64,000 nt of DNA from Anaerolineales bacterium (GCA_015075275.1 JABTUU010000002.1:372001-436000), one strand, 5' to 3'. Positions 1-7,954 are shown, counted from the first letter of the stretch. Program-made: numbers and translations. The notes: a model not told the origin generated them from the letters alone.

Positions 1-2113
1 AAGCGGCGCGCGCAACGTGCGTGCCGCGATTCATCGCCATCCCCACCATCGCCGCGGCAAGCGCGGGACCGTCATTGATGCCGTCGCCAACCATAGCAGC
101 ATCGCCGGTCAATCGCTTCATTTTCTCGTCGGGCGTTAGCGCAGCCTGCACTGGGATTCCCAACGTCTTTTGCCAACGTTCGCCCGCGCTAACTTCATCG
201 CCGGTCAGCACGCCCAACTCTAACCCCGACGATTGTAATTCACTTAACGCCTCTTGCGCTTCTTCGCGGATGGTTTCGCCAAGCGAGAAGATGCCGCGGA
301 CGCGCCCCGCCCAACCCGCGTACACGACGACGCGCCCCGCTTCTTTCCATACTTTGGCTTGAGCGTCAACTTCTGCCGGCATATCCAATCCTTCGGCAGA
401 CATGTGCCGCGCCGACCCGACTGCAATAGAAGCGCCGGACGCCGGCAATATCCCAAGCACGCCAAACGCGGGAATCATCTTGAACGTTTCGGGCTTGGTC
501 AGTTTTATCTCGCGCGTTTTGGCATACTCGACAACTGCGCGCGCTAACGGATGCTCCGATTCGTTTTCAATAGATGCCGCTTGCTGCAAGAACTTCATTT
601 CATCGTCTTCGTCAACAACGAAGATCTCTTGAACTTTCATCGGCAACTGCGTTAACGTGCCGGTTTTATCGAAGAAAATACGCTTCACTTTGGCGAGCCG
701 CTCAAATACAGCGGTACTGCGCAAAATGACTCCCGATTCAGCGGCGCGTTCGAGCGAAAGCCATAAGGTCAACGGGGTAGCCAACCCCAGCGCGCACGGA
801 CAAGCGATCAGCAGGACGGACAGCGCGACGATTAAGCCTTTCTCTGCGCCGCCGAAGTGATTCCAAATTAAGAAGGTTACGGCGGCAAGCGCGAGCGCGG
901 CAGGCGTCATCCATGCGGCAAGTTTATCCACCATGCGCTCAAGCGGTGAGCGCGCCCACAGCGCTTCGTGCAACAACCGTCCAATTTGACCCGCGATCGT
1001 TGAATCGCCAACAGCGGTTGCGATCACTTCAAAACTGCCATCCAAGCTAACGGTCCCGGCTTTAACTGCGTCGCCGCTAGAGTGCGCGACCGGCTTCGGT
1101 TCGCCCGTCAATAGCGATTCGTCCACATCGCCTTCGCCGAGCGCGATCAAGCCATCGGCAGGGAAACGTTCGCCGGGGCGCACGCGGATTCGCATTCCGG
1201 GCTTCAGTTCAGCGGCGGCGATCGTCATATCATCCTGCGCCGTAACCACTGTCGCCGTTTCAGGAATCTGTTCCAGTAGTTTCGTCACCGCCTTGCCGCT
1301 TGCCTTGTGCGCCTGCATTTCAAGCCAGCGCCCAACAGACACTAAAAAGATCAACATAGTAGCGGTATCAAAATATAAGCCGCCATGACCGACGATCAAG
1401 TTACGGACGGATAGCCCGAAGGCGGAAAACGTTCCGATCATGATGAGCGTATGGATGTTGGGCTGTCCGCGCAGTAAACTGGCAAACCCGGCGCGCAAGA
1501 TCGGCAGACCCAGCAGAATCAAAACCGGCAGACTGGAAATTAACATCATCAATTGGAAGAAATCTACCAGCGGCTGCGATTCGGGCGTCGCCCAGCCGAA
1601 TATGTCGCGCGCATAGATGCCCGCGCCGACGACCATATCGTGCAACACCATCACGCCGCCAATGATGAGGTAGGTAAGAAAAGTCTCTTCTTCATCATGC
1701 GGTTTTTCGTTGGGCAGCGTCGCTTTATAGCCTAACGAGCGCACGCGCTTCTTCAGCGCTTTGGGGCTAATTATCGCGCTGTCGTACGTGATATTAGCTT
1801 GACTTTGAATAAAATTCGTCTCGGCGTTGACAACGCCCTTCGTGCGTTTCAGTTGTTCGTTGACCAACCACGCGCATGAAGAACACCACATGCCGTTGAG
1901 CGTTAAGGTGACGTTCTGCACGTCTTCCTCATTAACGGTTTTCGACGTTTCAACGACAGGAGATTCCGCCAGCAACGCCGCTACTTCTCGGCAGGAAGGA
2001 CAACAGAAAACATCGCCCTGTTCGTTCGTGAGCGGATGTAGGGTCGTCAGCCCGCACAACGAGCAGACGGCCAGAGTTTTTGCAGAGGAGGTTGGGTAAT
2101 CTATCGCTTGCAT
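1..2113 (-). CDS. Heavy-metal (copper) translocating P1B-type ATPase, FixI/CopA-like, 3' end off window
   Basis: Translating leftward from the ATG at 2113 gives 704 codons without a stop up to the window edge, so the C-terminus is missing. An N-terminal cysteine-rich ribbon (C17, C20, C37/C38, C41) precedes an HMA domain with GMWCSSC (74-80). Membrane segments follow, then TGEP near 336, the CPC transport motif (438-440), the DKTGTLT phosphorylation motif (D482) and GDGIND near 676-681. The extra ribbon ahead of the HMA domain is typical of FixI/CcoI pumps that load copper for heme-copper oxidase assembly rather than of simple CopA efflux pumps. The start lies 5 bp after the SafE-like gene, so the two are co-transcribed. 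Their position downstream of a CuA/CuB enzyme suggests they supply its copper. The metal is inferred, not shown. Confidence 0.9.
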   Translation of the reverse strand, partial: MQAIDYPTSSAKTLAVCSLCGLTTLHPLTNEQGDVFCCPSCREVAALLAESPVVETSKTVNEEDVQNVTLTLNGMWCSSCAWLVNEQLKRTKGVVNAETNFIQSQANITYDSAIISPKALKKRVRSLGYKATLPNEKPHDEEETFLTYLIIGGVMVLHDMVVGAGIYARDIFGWATPESQPLVDFFQLMMLISSLPVLILLGLPILRAGFASLLRGQPNIHTLIMIGTFSAFGLSVRNLIVGHGGLYFDTATMLIFLVSVGRWLEMQAHKASGKAVTKLLEQIPETATVVTAQDDMTIAAAELKPGMRIRVRPGERFPADGLIALGEGDVDESLLTGEPKPVAHSSGDAVKAGTVSLDGSFEVIATAVGDSTIAGQIGRLLHEALWARSPLERMVDKLAAWMTPAALALAAVTFLIWNHFGGAEKGLIVALSVLLIACPCALGLATPLTLWLSLERAAESGVILRSTAVFERLAKVKRIFFDKTGTLTQLPMKVQEIFVVDEDDEMKFLQQAASIENESEHPLARAVVEYAKTREIKLTKPETFKMIPAFGVLGILPASGASIAVGSARHMSAEGLDMPAEVDAQAKVWKEAGRVVVYAGWAGRVRGIFSLGETIREEAQEALSELQSSGLELGVLTGDEVSAGERWQKTLGIPVQAALTPDEKMKRLTGDAAMVGDGINDGPALAAAMVGMAMNRGTHVARAA

Positions 2114-2118
2114 ACGGT

Positions 2119-2784
2119 TTACCAGAACATGACTTCGCCGAGCATGAAATGCCCAACGAGTCCGAGCGAGGCGAATCCGCGCATGGCAAATTGGAAACCA
2201 AAGAGCATCATCGCTACCGCAACGAGCGCGCGTGGCCAGGATCGCAAATGGGTCCTATTGGCGAACCACTTTACCGCAAGCAAACTAGGAACGGTGGCAA
2301 TGCCGAAGACCAGCATATTAAGTGCGCCGTATACCGGAGATTTAGAAGCGATCGCCGGCACGAGCGCGGTAAGCGTTAAGCCGCAGGGGAGGAAGCCCCA
2401 CAAGACGCCGAGGACGTATGAAGCCGGGAGCGAAGCGGATGTGAACGCACGCACGGCGCGCCCCCAGCGCCGAGTCAATGAGACCAATAAAAGTTCAGGC
2501 GAAGGGACCAACCCGATAAACGCCGCCGCCAGATAGAAAGCGACCAATGCAAAGAGGATGGACAGCGCCGCTTGCAGTTTATCGAACGACCATAACGCCT
2601 GACCAAAGGCGCCGAAAATAATTCCGAGGAACGAGTAGGAGGTAATACGCCCGGCGTGAGCCAGCGCCCATGCAAATTTATTTTGAAAAGCGGGTTGGCG
2701 GTCAAAAAGAAAAACAACGGGACCGCACATCCCCACACAATGACCGAGGCTCCCCAACAAGCCCAACAACAACGAAGCCAACAT
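2119..2784 (-). CDS. SafE/TauE-like membrane protein (cytochrome oxidase copper-assembly type)
   Basis: A 221-residue, very hydrophobic protein with about six membrane segments. It carries the family's GHCVGMCGP motif near residues 14-22 and a second cysteine segment, GFLPCGLT. These cysteine-containing motifs mark the 'sulfite exporter TauE/SafE family' subgroup often found beside ccoI/fixI copper ATPases, as here, where the ATPase gene starts 5 bp downstream. Despite the family name, sulfite export is not implied. A role in copper delivery or redox maturation of the neighbouring heme-copper enzyme fits better. The start ATG follows an AAGG element. A strong hairpin lies between this gene and the upstream catalytic subunit gene. 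Confidence 0.8.
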   Translation of the reverse strand: MLASLLLGLLGSLGHCVGMCGPVVFLFDRQPAFQNKFAWALAHAGRITSYSFLGIIFGAFGQALWSFDKLQAALSILFALVAFYLAAAFIGLVPSPELLLVSLTRRWGRAVRAFTSASLPASYVLGVLWGFLPCGLTLTALVPAIASKSPVYGALNMLVFGIATVPSLLAVKWFANRTHLRSWPRALVAVAMMLFGFQFAMRGFASLGLVGHFMLGEVMFW

Positions 2785-2815
2785 TGTTTACCTTAATTGT
2801 AGAAATTTACATGCG

Positions 2816-2851
2816 AAAGGCTTCGGAAGCCTTGCGGCTTCCGAAGCCTTT
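2816..2851. terminator. Perfect 16-bp hairpin between heme-copper subunit I and safE-like gene
   Basis: The arms 2816-2831 and 2836-2851 are perfectly complementary around a 4-nt loop, with AAA/TTT at the base. It lies 9 bp after the subunit I stop in the leftward direction. The T-run is short, so it may act as a partial terminator or mRNA-stabilising hairpin that lowers expression of the downstream copper genes relative to the enzyme. Confidence 0.65.
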
Positions 2852-2860
2852 GTTGCTAAA

Positions 2861-4588
2861 CTAACGGATAAACCATGTACGCCCGAGCAGCCACCAGTTC
2901 GTGAAGTAGTACACGGCGAACCAAACGAGGAAAGCGAAAACCAGCACGAACGCGCCTCTTGGCTGATTTTGCTTATCTTCCATCATATGATCGGTCAGTT
3001 TCGTCGATTCGAGCACCGGGTTGCCGTCGCCGGAGACCAGCAACAGTTTGTTTGCTTCCGTGCGCGGACCCGTAAGAACGGATACGAACACAACTGTAAC
3101 GAACATGATGCCGCCGATCACCGCGAGAATCGCACCGATGCCAAAGATAGCAAGCGTGAGTTCAACCGTGCCGGGCACTACGCCGGCGAAAGTGATATCC
3201 CAGTTACGGCGCGAAACGCCTTGCAAGCCGCTGGTGATCATACCGAGGGAGAGCAGGAGCATTCCGCCGCCAAAAACATAAGGCTGCCAGACCGCCCATT
3301 TCTTGAGCTTCAATTCTTTGCGGAAGATGAGCGGGATGAGGTAGTAGGTCAAACCCATGAAAGCGGTAGTCGTTCCAGATACGACGGTCGCGTGGAAGTG
3401 GCCCGGCAGGCGCATGGTGTTATGAACCAGCATGTTGATCTGCTCGGTGCCGATGACTACGCCGGTCACGCCGCCAACCCAACCGAAGATCACAATGGAA
3501 ATAACCAAGGCTGAGAAACCCGGCTCCTTCCACGGCGCGTTACGAAGCCAGCCGAACAAGCCTTTTCGATAGCCTTTGGCGCGTAGGGCGACTTCCATAG
3601 CCGCGGGGATCGAGAACGCATGCATCATCGAGCCAAGCACGGCGAGATACATGGCGTAGGAGGTGTTGACCGCCTTCCATGCGAAAGACAAGCCGGGATC
3701 TCCCAATAGGTGGTGAGCCGCGCCAAGGTTGATGAAGAACAGATAAAGCACGAACGCCAAGCGCGAGAATTTCTCATTGACCGGGCGGATGCCTACTGTG
3801 ATCTGCGCCAAGGAATACCAGATGGAGATCATCGCGGCAAGGTTAACTTGCTGAGCGGGATGGCCGAAACCCCAGAAGAAGTTGCGGTAAATACCCGGGT
3901 CAAAACTGGAGATAACGCCCATAGACCAGAGGAAAGCCGGCACGATCGCCGCCGCGCCTTGCAACAGGGTGTAGGTCGCCAAGATCGCGGCGGTCATGAA
4001 CCCGAAGGCAACCAACGGCATTGAGCCTTCAAAGCGTTTCTCGCGTTTGGCAACTACGATATTGATAAAGAACGTAGCCACCGCGATCAACGCGCCAACC
4101 GCGAACAGGATATAACTGAGATAAAACACCGGGCTGGCTTTCAGCGGCATGTACGCCGTGTAGGCGACCGTGTTCCTGGGGTCGAACAGCACGACAACGT
4201 TTGCCGTCAAACCGCCAATCGTCATTAAGATAAAGCCAAGCCAAGCGAGTTTAGGCGCGGCATGTCGCGCATTAAGCAATACGGTCGAGCCGAAGTGCAA
4301 ACCTGCGATCTCGAAGAACACCATCCAGGCAATCAGCATATCAATGCCGTGCAGGGTGAGCAGGCGATAGAACCAAGTCGCATCCAATAAGTGAAACGTC
4401 TGCCAACGCGTGAGCGCGATCAGGAGCGCGGCAATGCCGCCGATCGTCAACGTCAAGACCGCCATCACCGCATTCGCGATGATCAGCCGTTCCGCGTGCA
4501 TATCCACTTTCAGAGTTAGAACCGGGCAAGTGCGATAGTCGTCCTTCGCGCCCTTCACCCAGGGAAATGTAGGGGCAAGCGTTGCCAT
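2861..4588 (-). CDS. Heme-copper oxidoreductase subunit I lacking the active-site tyrosine; candidate eNOR-type nitric oxide reductase
   Basis: A 575-residue protein with 12 or more membrane helices. All six metal-ligand histidines are present: H80 (helix II, low-spin heme), H243 (helix VI, CuB), H292-H293 (helix VII, CuB) and H397/H399 (helix X, both hemes). Oxygen reductases have H-P-x-V-Y in helix VI, with Tyr at His+4 cross-linked to the histidine. Here it reads HPAQQVN, so Gln247 replaces that Tyr. Loss of this residue argues against O2 reduction and, with a CuA subunit next door, fits the eNOR family of NO reductases described for Rhodothermus marinus. The start ATG has a good AGGAG site. 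The gene sits third in a leftward operon after a 52-residue membrane protein and the CuA subunit. NO reduction is inferred from active-site residues and the nitrate-respiration context; an atypical oxidase is the alternative. Confidence 0.85.
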   Translation of the reverse strand: MATLAPTFPWVKGAKDDYRTCPVLTLKVDMHAERLIIANAVMAVLTLTIGGIAALLIALTRWQTFHLLDATWFYRLLTLHGIDMLIAWMVFFEIAGLHFGSTVLLNARHAAPKLAWLGFILMTIGGLTANVVVLFDPRNTVAYTAYMPLKASPVFYLSYILFAVGALIAVATFFINIVVAKREKRFEGSMPLVAFGFMTAAILATYTLLQGAAAIVPAFLWSMGVISSFDPGIYRNFFWGFGHPAQQVNLAAMISIWYSLAQITVGIRPVNEKFSRLAFVLYLFFINLGAAHHLLGDPGLSFAWKAVNTSYAMYLAVLGSMMHAFSIPAAMEVALRAKGYRKGLFGWLRNAPWKEPGFSALVISIVIFGWVGGVTGVVIGTEQINMLVHNTMRLPGHFHATVVSGTTTAFMGLTYYLIPLIFRKELKLKKWAVWQPYVFGGGMLLLSLGMITSGLQGVSRRNWDITFAGVVPGTVELTLAIFGIGAILAVIGGIMFVTVVFVSVLTGPRTEANKLLLVSGDGNPVLESTKLTDHMMEDKQNQPRGAFVLVFAFLVWFAVYYFTNWWLLGRTWFIR

Positions 4589-4599
4589 ACTATTTTCTC

Positions 4600-5130
4600 C
4601 TATTTCACGATGATCTTACCCACCATTGTATGGTGACCAAGATAACAATATTCATTACAAACAATAGTAAAATCGCCGGACGAAGTGGGCGTGATGGTCG
4701 CCACATAATCATAGCCGGGCAAAACTTGCAGGTTGATATTCACGGGTTGAAGCGAGAAGCCATGGTTATAGTCCATCGAGGAAAGATGCAAGCGATATTC
4801 TTTGCCTTTTTCCAATTGCAAGATAGGATACCATTGCCAGGCACTGGCGCGGATGTATACATCGCTGCCGGCGGGCGGAGCGACGACCGGGAAAGGAATT
4901 CCGTTGATGCTCTCTTCGCCGATCTGATACTTTGCCACAAATTCGTTCACTGTAACGGCGTATTGTTGCGGCGTGGTGCGGTACGTCTCGGTCGGCACAT
5001 TTTGCTTGCCCTGGAAATACCAGAGCGGCATCATGATCGTCAAGAAGATACACCAAACCAGAGCAACGGTAAGCCACGTCTTCTCCAGACGATCCATTGG
5101 CTTCCACCAATTCTGTTCAGGCGCTAACAT
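4600..5130 (-). CDS. CuA-containing heme-copper oxidoreductase subunit II
   Basis: A 176-residue protein with one N-terminal membrane helix (about 19-38) and an external cupredoxin domain. The CuA site is complete: H123 (in DYNHGF), C158, C162, H166 and M169, in the pattern CxxxCxxxHxxM. An aromatic WQW segment (98-100) stands near the electron-entry region. The short length and single helix resemble ba3-type and eNOR subunit II. It accepts electrons from a soluble or lipid-anchored cytochrome c, and the divergent cytochrome c gene is an obvious candidate donor. The start follows AGGAGAC. The gap to subunit I is 11 bp and to the upstream small subunit 27 bp. Confidence 0.9.
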   Translation of the reverse strand: MLAPEQNWWKPMDRLEKTWLTVALVWCIFLTIMMPLWYFQGKQNVPTETYRTTPQQYAVTVNEFVAKYQIGEESINGIPFPVVAPPAGSDVYIRASAWQWYPILQLEKGKEYRLHLSSMDYNHGFSLQPVNINLQVLPGYDYVATITPTSSGDFTIVCNEYCYLGHHTMVGKIIVK

Positions 5131-5157
5131 AATTCAAGTCTCCTTTTATAAGATCGG

Positions 5158-5316
5158 CTACGGCGCCGGCGGAACGCTCAGCAGGTCCATAATCCCCCAC
5201 ACGTTGTAGATCAACGTGCTGATGAGCAACGACGCTACAAACAATATCCAGACGTTATCGAACAGTTTCTGGCCCCACGACACGGGTTCGCGTTCTTGAT
5301 TTTCTTTCTCAGACAT
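5158..5316 (-). CDS. Small single-helix membrane protein, likely accessory subunit of the heme-copper enzyme
   Basis: A 52-residue ORF. It starts at the ATG at 5316 behind a strong AAGGAGA ribosome-binding site 5 nt away and stops with TAG at 5158. The product has a charged N-terminus (MSEKENQERE), one hydrophobic helix (about residues 22-40) and a short Pro-rich tail. It is the first gene of the operon, 27 bp before the CuA subunit. Its size and topology match the single-helix subunit IIa/IV-type proteins that accompany B-type heme-copper oxidases. No sequence family could be named by eye. Membership of the complex is inferred from position and topology. Confidence 0.75.
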   Translation of the reverse strand: MSEKENQEREPVSWGQKLFDNVWILFVASLLISTLIYNVWGIMDLLSVPPAP

Positions 5317-5388
5317 GGCATTCTCCTTTTCGCAATCTCCTCGTTTGATAAAATAACGCCCAGATTCCTAGGCTTGAAAATATCCGTC

Positions 5389-5394
5389 ATAATA
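5389..5394 (-). promoter_or_regulatory. Candidate -10 of the leftward heme-copper operon
   Basis: Read leftward, TATTAT is preceded by TGC (extended -10 form), about 75 bp before the first ATG. The left CRP/FNR-like site (about 5417-5432) would be centred about 42 bp upstream of the resulting start, the usual class II activator position. No convincing -35 was seen, which fits activator dependence. Confidence 0.45.
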
Positions 5395-5418
5395 GCATCG
5401 CCAGAGACAAAACAAATG

Positions 5419-5454
5419 TGATAAATGTCACGTCATGCGGCGTGACATTTATCA
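5419..5454. promoter_or_regulatory. Perfect 14-bp inverted repeat containing two CRP/FNR-family-like sites
   Basis: TGATAAATGTCACG (5419-5432) and its exact reverse complement (5441-5454) flank an 8-nt spacer. Each arm, with adjacent bases, forms a TGTGA-N6-TCACA-like site (TGTGATAAATGTCACG at 5417-5432). The element lies between divergent genes for the heme-copper enzyme and cytochrome c. The consensus resembles CRP, HcpR and related NO- or redox-responsive regulators; the actual regulator is unknown. Confidence 0.6.
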
Positions 5455-5469
5455 GGATTGCGTTATAAT
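5442..5469 (+). promoter_or_regulatory. Promoter of the lipoprotein cytochrome c gene
   Basis: A perfect TATAAT at 5464-5469 stands 16 bp after GTGACA (5442-5447, five of six -35 bases). The -35 lies inside the right arm of the palindrome, so a bound regulator would directly control RNA polymerase. The predicted start is near 5476, leaving a leader of about 100 nt. Confidence 0.65.
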
Positions 5470-5472
5470 AGT

Positions 5473-5542
5473 TTTATAAGGTTTAATGGCTCCTCTAAGG
5501 AGGCATCTGCGCCCTCCCGGAAGGTCGTTTTAACCTTATAAA
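5473..5542 (+). promoter_or_regulatory. Structured 5' leader of the cytochrome c mRNA
   Basis: An 11-bp closing stem pairs TTTATAAGGTT (5473-5483) with AACCTTATAAA (5532-5542). The enclosed 48 nt hold a second hairpin (CTCCT-CTA-AGGAG) and a weak third stem (CCT...AGG). The 5' end of the closing stem almost coincides with the predicted transcription start. The layout could be an mRNA-stabilising leader or a ligand- or protein-responsive element. No known riboswitch class was recognised. Confidence 0.4.
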
Positions 5543-5579
5543 TCATATTCAATACAAGGAGTTTGGAGGTTCACCTACT

Positions 5580-5975
5580 ATGAAGAAAGCGCTAGTAACA
5601 CTTCTCTTAATGGGCGCCGTGCTTCTCGCCGCATGCGGCTCAGGCTCAGCGGCTGCCACGCTAGAGCCGGTCCCCGCAGATTACGCCGGCAAGACCAACC
5701 CATTCGGAGCCGACGCCGCCGCTGACGGCGCAAAAATATTCCAAGCCAACTGCGAATCGTGCCACGGTCCCCAAGGGCACGGCGACGGGCCTGCGGGCGC
5801 CGCGCTCGATCCTAAACCACGGAATTTGTCTGAATTTGTGCCGTCCGTTGGCGACGACTACCTATTTTGGCGCATTAGCACGGGCGTGCCCGGCACGTCT
5901 ATGCCGCCTTGGGCTGGCATCTTGAGCGACGACCAGATCTGGCAGGTCATTTCTTTCGCTCACACCTTGAAGTAA
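5580..5975 (+). CDS. Lipoprotein monoheme cytochrome c
   Basis: A 131-residue protein with a lipoprotein signal peptide ending in the lipobox LAAC (Cys19), a Ser/Ala-rich spacer and a class I cytochrome c domain. The heme motif is CESCH and the distal methionine lies in TSMPPW. It would be anchored to the outer face of the cytoplasmic membrane. Divergent transcription from the CuA-enzyme operon through a shared operator makes it the likely electron donor to that enzyme. The start ATG follows GGAGG by 8 nt. A strong terminator follows, so the gene is monocistronic. Confidence 0.9.
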   Translation: MKKALVTLLLMGAVLLAACGSGSAAATLEPVPADYAGKTNPFGADAAADGAKIFQANCESCHGPQGHGDGPAGAALDPKPRNLSEFVPSVGDDYLFWRISTGVPGTSMPPWAGILSDDQIWQVISFAHTLK

Positions 5976-5990
5976 AGAACGATTAAAGTA

Positions 5991-6022
5991 AAAAAAGCGG
6001 CGCGATATCGCGCCGCTTTTTT
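5991..6022 (+). terminator. Intrinsic terminator after cytochrome c
   Basis: A perfect palindrome: A6 and GCGGCGCGAT (5991-6006) complementary to the following 16 bases, ending in T6. It lies 16 bp after the stop codon. Confidence 0.9.
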
Positions 6023-6105
6023 CATTATCAATAGATAACGCGCAACTGAAGCGAGTATAATCCGCGCGTAAGAGTTAATCCCAATCTCTTCGTTTGGAGG
6101 CGCTC

Positions 6106-7023
6106 GTGGATCTTTCAAAACACGCTTATTTTGAGGGCAAGATCGTTCCCCTATCGGAAGCAAACGTCAGCATTGCATCGCACGCGTTCTTGTATGGAAC
6201 CTCTGTGTTCAGCGGGATGCGGGCTTTCTGGAATGAAGAGCGAAAACGCCTCTTTATTTTTCGCCCTTACGATCATTTTCGCAGGCTGTTGCATTCCGCG
6301 CGCATGATGGCAATGCAGACGAGTCATGACGAAGAGAGTCTGATTCAGATCACGCTTGATCTTTTGCGGACGGATAGTTGGAAACAAGATATTTATTTTC
6401 GTCCTACGTTTTATAAAGCGGATCTTGGAATCGGCGTTCGGCTCCACGATGTGAGCGATGATTTCTGTATCTTCGTTATGGCGTATGAAAAATATGTGAA
6501 GAACGATTCGAACGCGCACGTCACCTTTTCTTCATGGCGGCGCATTGACGATAACGCGATTCCCGCGCGCGGCAAAATAGCGGGCGCATACGTCAATTCG
6601 GCGCTCATCAAGTCGGACGCGGTGCGTTCAGGCTTTGACGAGGCGCTGGCGTTAGATCAGAACGGACACGTTTCAGAAGGCTCGGCGATGAACGTGTTCA
6701 TGGCGCGCGACGGCGTATTAATCACGCCGCCCGTGACAGATAACATTCTTGAGGGCGTCACGCGCAAAACCGTGATCGAACTTGCCCGCCGCGAATTAGG
6801 GATTGAAGTTGTCGAACGATCCATTGACCGCACGGAAGTGTTCGCTGCGGAGGAGATGTTCTTTACCGGCACTGCAGCGGGCGTCACAGGCATTACAAAA
6901 GTGGATCATCGCCTCATCGGCACAGGCGAGATGGGACCCATCGCGACGAAGTTGCGTACTTTGTACGAGAACGCGATCTACGCAAGAAATCCAAAACACG
7001 AACATTGGAATATAGCGGTATAA
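6106..7023 (+). CDS. ilvE: Branched-chain amino acid aminotransferase (class IV, PLP)
   Basis: Fold-type IV aminotransferase of about 305 residues that transfers amino groups between glutamate and branched-chain 2-oxo acids. It has the N-terminal segment HAFLYGTSVFSGMRAF, the likely PLP lysine in GKIAGAYVNS, and the family signature around SEGSAMNVFMARDGVLITPP, then TGTAAGVTGI near the C-terminus. I start it at GTG 6106 because a clean GGAGG site (6096-6100) lies 5 nt before it. The longer reading frame from TTG 6094 would put that site inside the coding region. D-amino-acid aminotransferase or aminodeoxychorismate lyase are related alternatives but fit less well. It stands alone. Confidence 0.85.
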   Translation: MDLSKHAYFEGKIVPLSEANVSIASHAFLYGTSVFSGMRAFWNEERKRLFIFRPYDHFRRLLHSARMMAMQTSHDEESLIQITLDLLRTDSWKQDIYFRPTFYKADLGIGVRLHDVSDDFCIFVMAYEKYVKNDSNAHVTFSSWRRIDDNAIPARGKIAGAYVNSALIKSDAVRSGFDEALALDQNGHVSEGSAMNVFMARDGVLITPPVTDNILEGVTRKTVIELARRELGIEVVERSIDRTEVFAAEEMFFTGTAAGVTGITKVDHRLIGTGEMGPIATKLRTLYENAIYARNPKHEHWNIAV

Positions 7024-7195
7024 GTAGGTTGCGTACAGGTGATGGGCTCTGTCCTCCCGCCCCTTCCGCGCGAGTTGGCGCGCGCGGGCAGTGGCTCCGG
7101 AGAGGCATGTAAGAGTAACTAACCGAAATCATCGCGAGCGTCAACGCGAGCGCCAACGATCTCCGCGACTGGAGAAGTTCGCTTTTACAAACGGA

Positions 7196-7927
7196 TTACT
7201 GATTCTTCTTGAAGCGCACCAACACCAGATTTTTCGAGCAATCTTCCGATGTCTTTATCGCGACCTTATCGGACAACGGCAAGCCGTTCAAATCCACCAG
7301 CTGAATGTACAACGTAGACGACGCAAAAGGAACGTTTCCAAGCGCGAACTCAAATCCCGATTCGCCGTAGGGCTTGTTAATTCCGCTGACCGTTTGTTGC
7401 TCAATAAGCTTGTTGTCTAATGAGCCGCGCAAGACAATCACCTGTCCAATGATGGGGCTGTTCTTCGCATCCACCACCGTTCCGCCAATACCCGTCCAAC
7501 CGCACAACAGGTCGGGATAAATGATCGTGCTTGCCACTTGTGAAACTGAAGCGGTGAATTGCGCTTTGGGCGTGCTGGTAGGCTTGGGCGTGCGCGTCGG
7601 CGGGTACAGCGAAATAGGCGTATCCGACGCTACCGGAGTAAATGTAGGGCGCAACGTGCTCGTCGCCGTCAACACTGGCGTAGAAGAAGGCGTCCAGGTC
7701 GGTTCCAGTTGAATCGGCGTGATAGTCGGCGTGGGAGATTGTAAGCCAAAGCCCGCTCTGCCCGGGGGCAAAATATTAAGGCTCGATTCGGGGTTCACAA
7801 AAATCAAGCCAAAATACGCCGCTAGTCCCACCGTAGCAAGCAATGCCAACGCAGACAGCAGGTCCCATATCCGCATCCCGCCGCGAGGCTTTGAAGATCG
7901 CCCATCGAAATCAAATTCATCGCTCAT
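7196..7927 (-). CDS. Membrane-anchored Thr/Pro-rich protein with C-terminal beta-sandwich domain
   Basis: 243 residues: an 18-residue charged cytoplasmic N-terminus, one membrane helix (about 20-43), a long Thr/Pro/Ser linker (about 60-125), and a C-terminal domain beginning GWTGIGGTVVDAKNSPIIG. That start looks like a carboxypeptidase-regulatory-like (transthyretin-like) beta-sandwich. Cys at the GWTG segment and near the C-terminus could pair. The Thr/Pro linker would project the domain outside the cell. The gene is 27 bp downstream of a parvulin-type foldase gene on the same strand, suggesting co-transcription. The function is unknown. Confidence 0.75.
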   Translation of the reverse strand: MSDEFDFDGRSSKPRGGMRIWDLLSALALLATVGLAAYFGLIFVNPESSLNILPPGRAGFGLQSPTPTITPIQLEPTWTPSSTPVLTATSTLRPTFTPVASDTPISLYPPTRTPKPTSTPKAQFTASVSQVASTIIYPDLLCGWTGIGGTVVDAKNSPIIGQVIVLRGSLDNKLIEQQTVSGINKPYGESGFEFALGNVPFASSTLYIQLVDLNGLPLSDKVAIKTSEDCSKNLVLVRFKKNQ

Positions 7928-7954
7928 CAGAATCGCTCCACTTAATCTATTATA

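Noticed and set aside
2861..5130. Ordinary cytochrome c oxidase (subunits I and II)
   Set aside because: The helix VI tyrosine is absent (HPAQQ), so plain O2 reductase annotation would be misleading, although CuA is normal.
7060..7090. GC-rich hairpin (CCGCGCG...CGCGCGG) after the ilvE-like gene as terminator
   Set aside because: No T-run follows on either strand and such GC-alternating stretches are common here.
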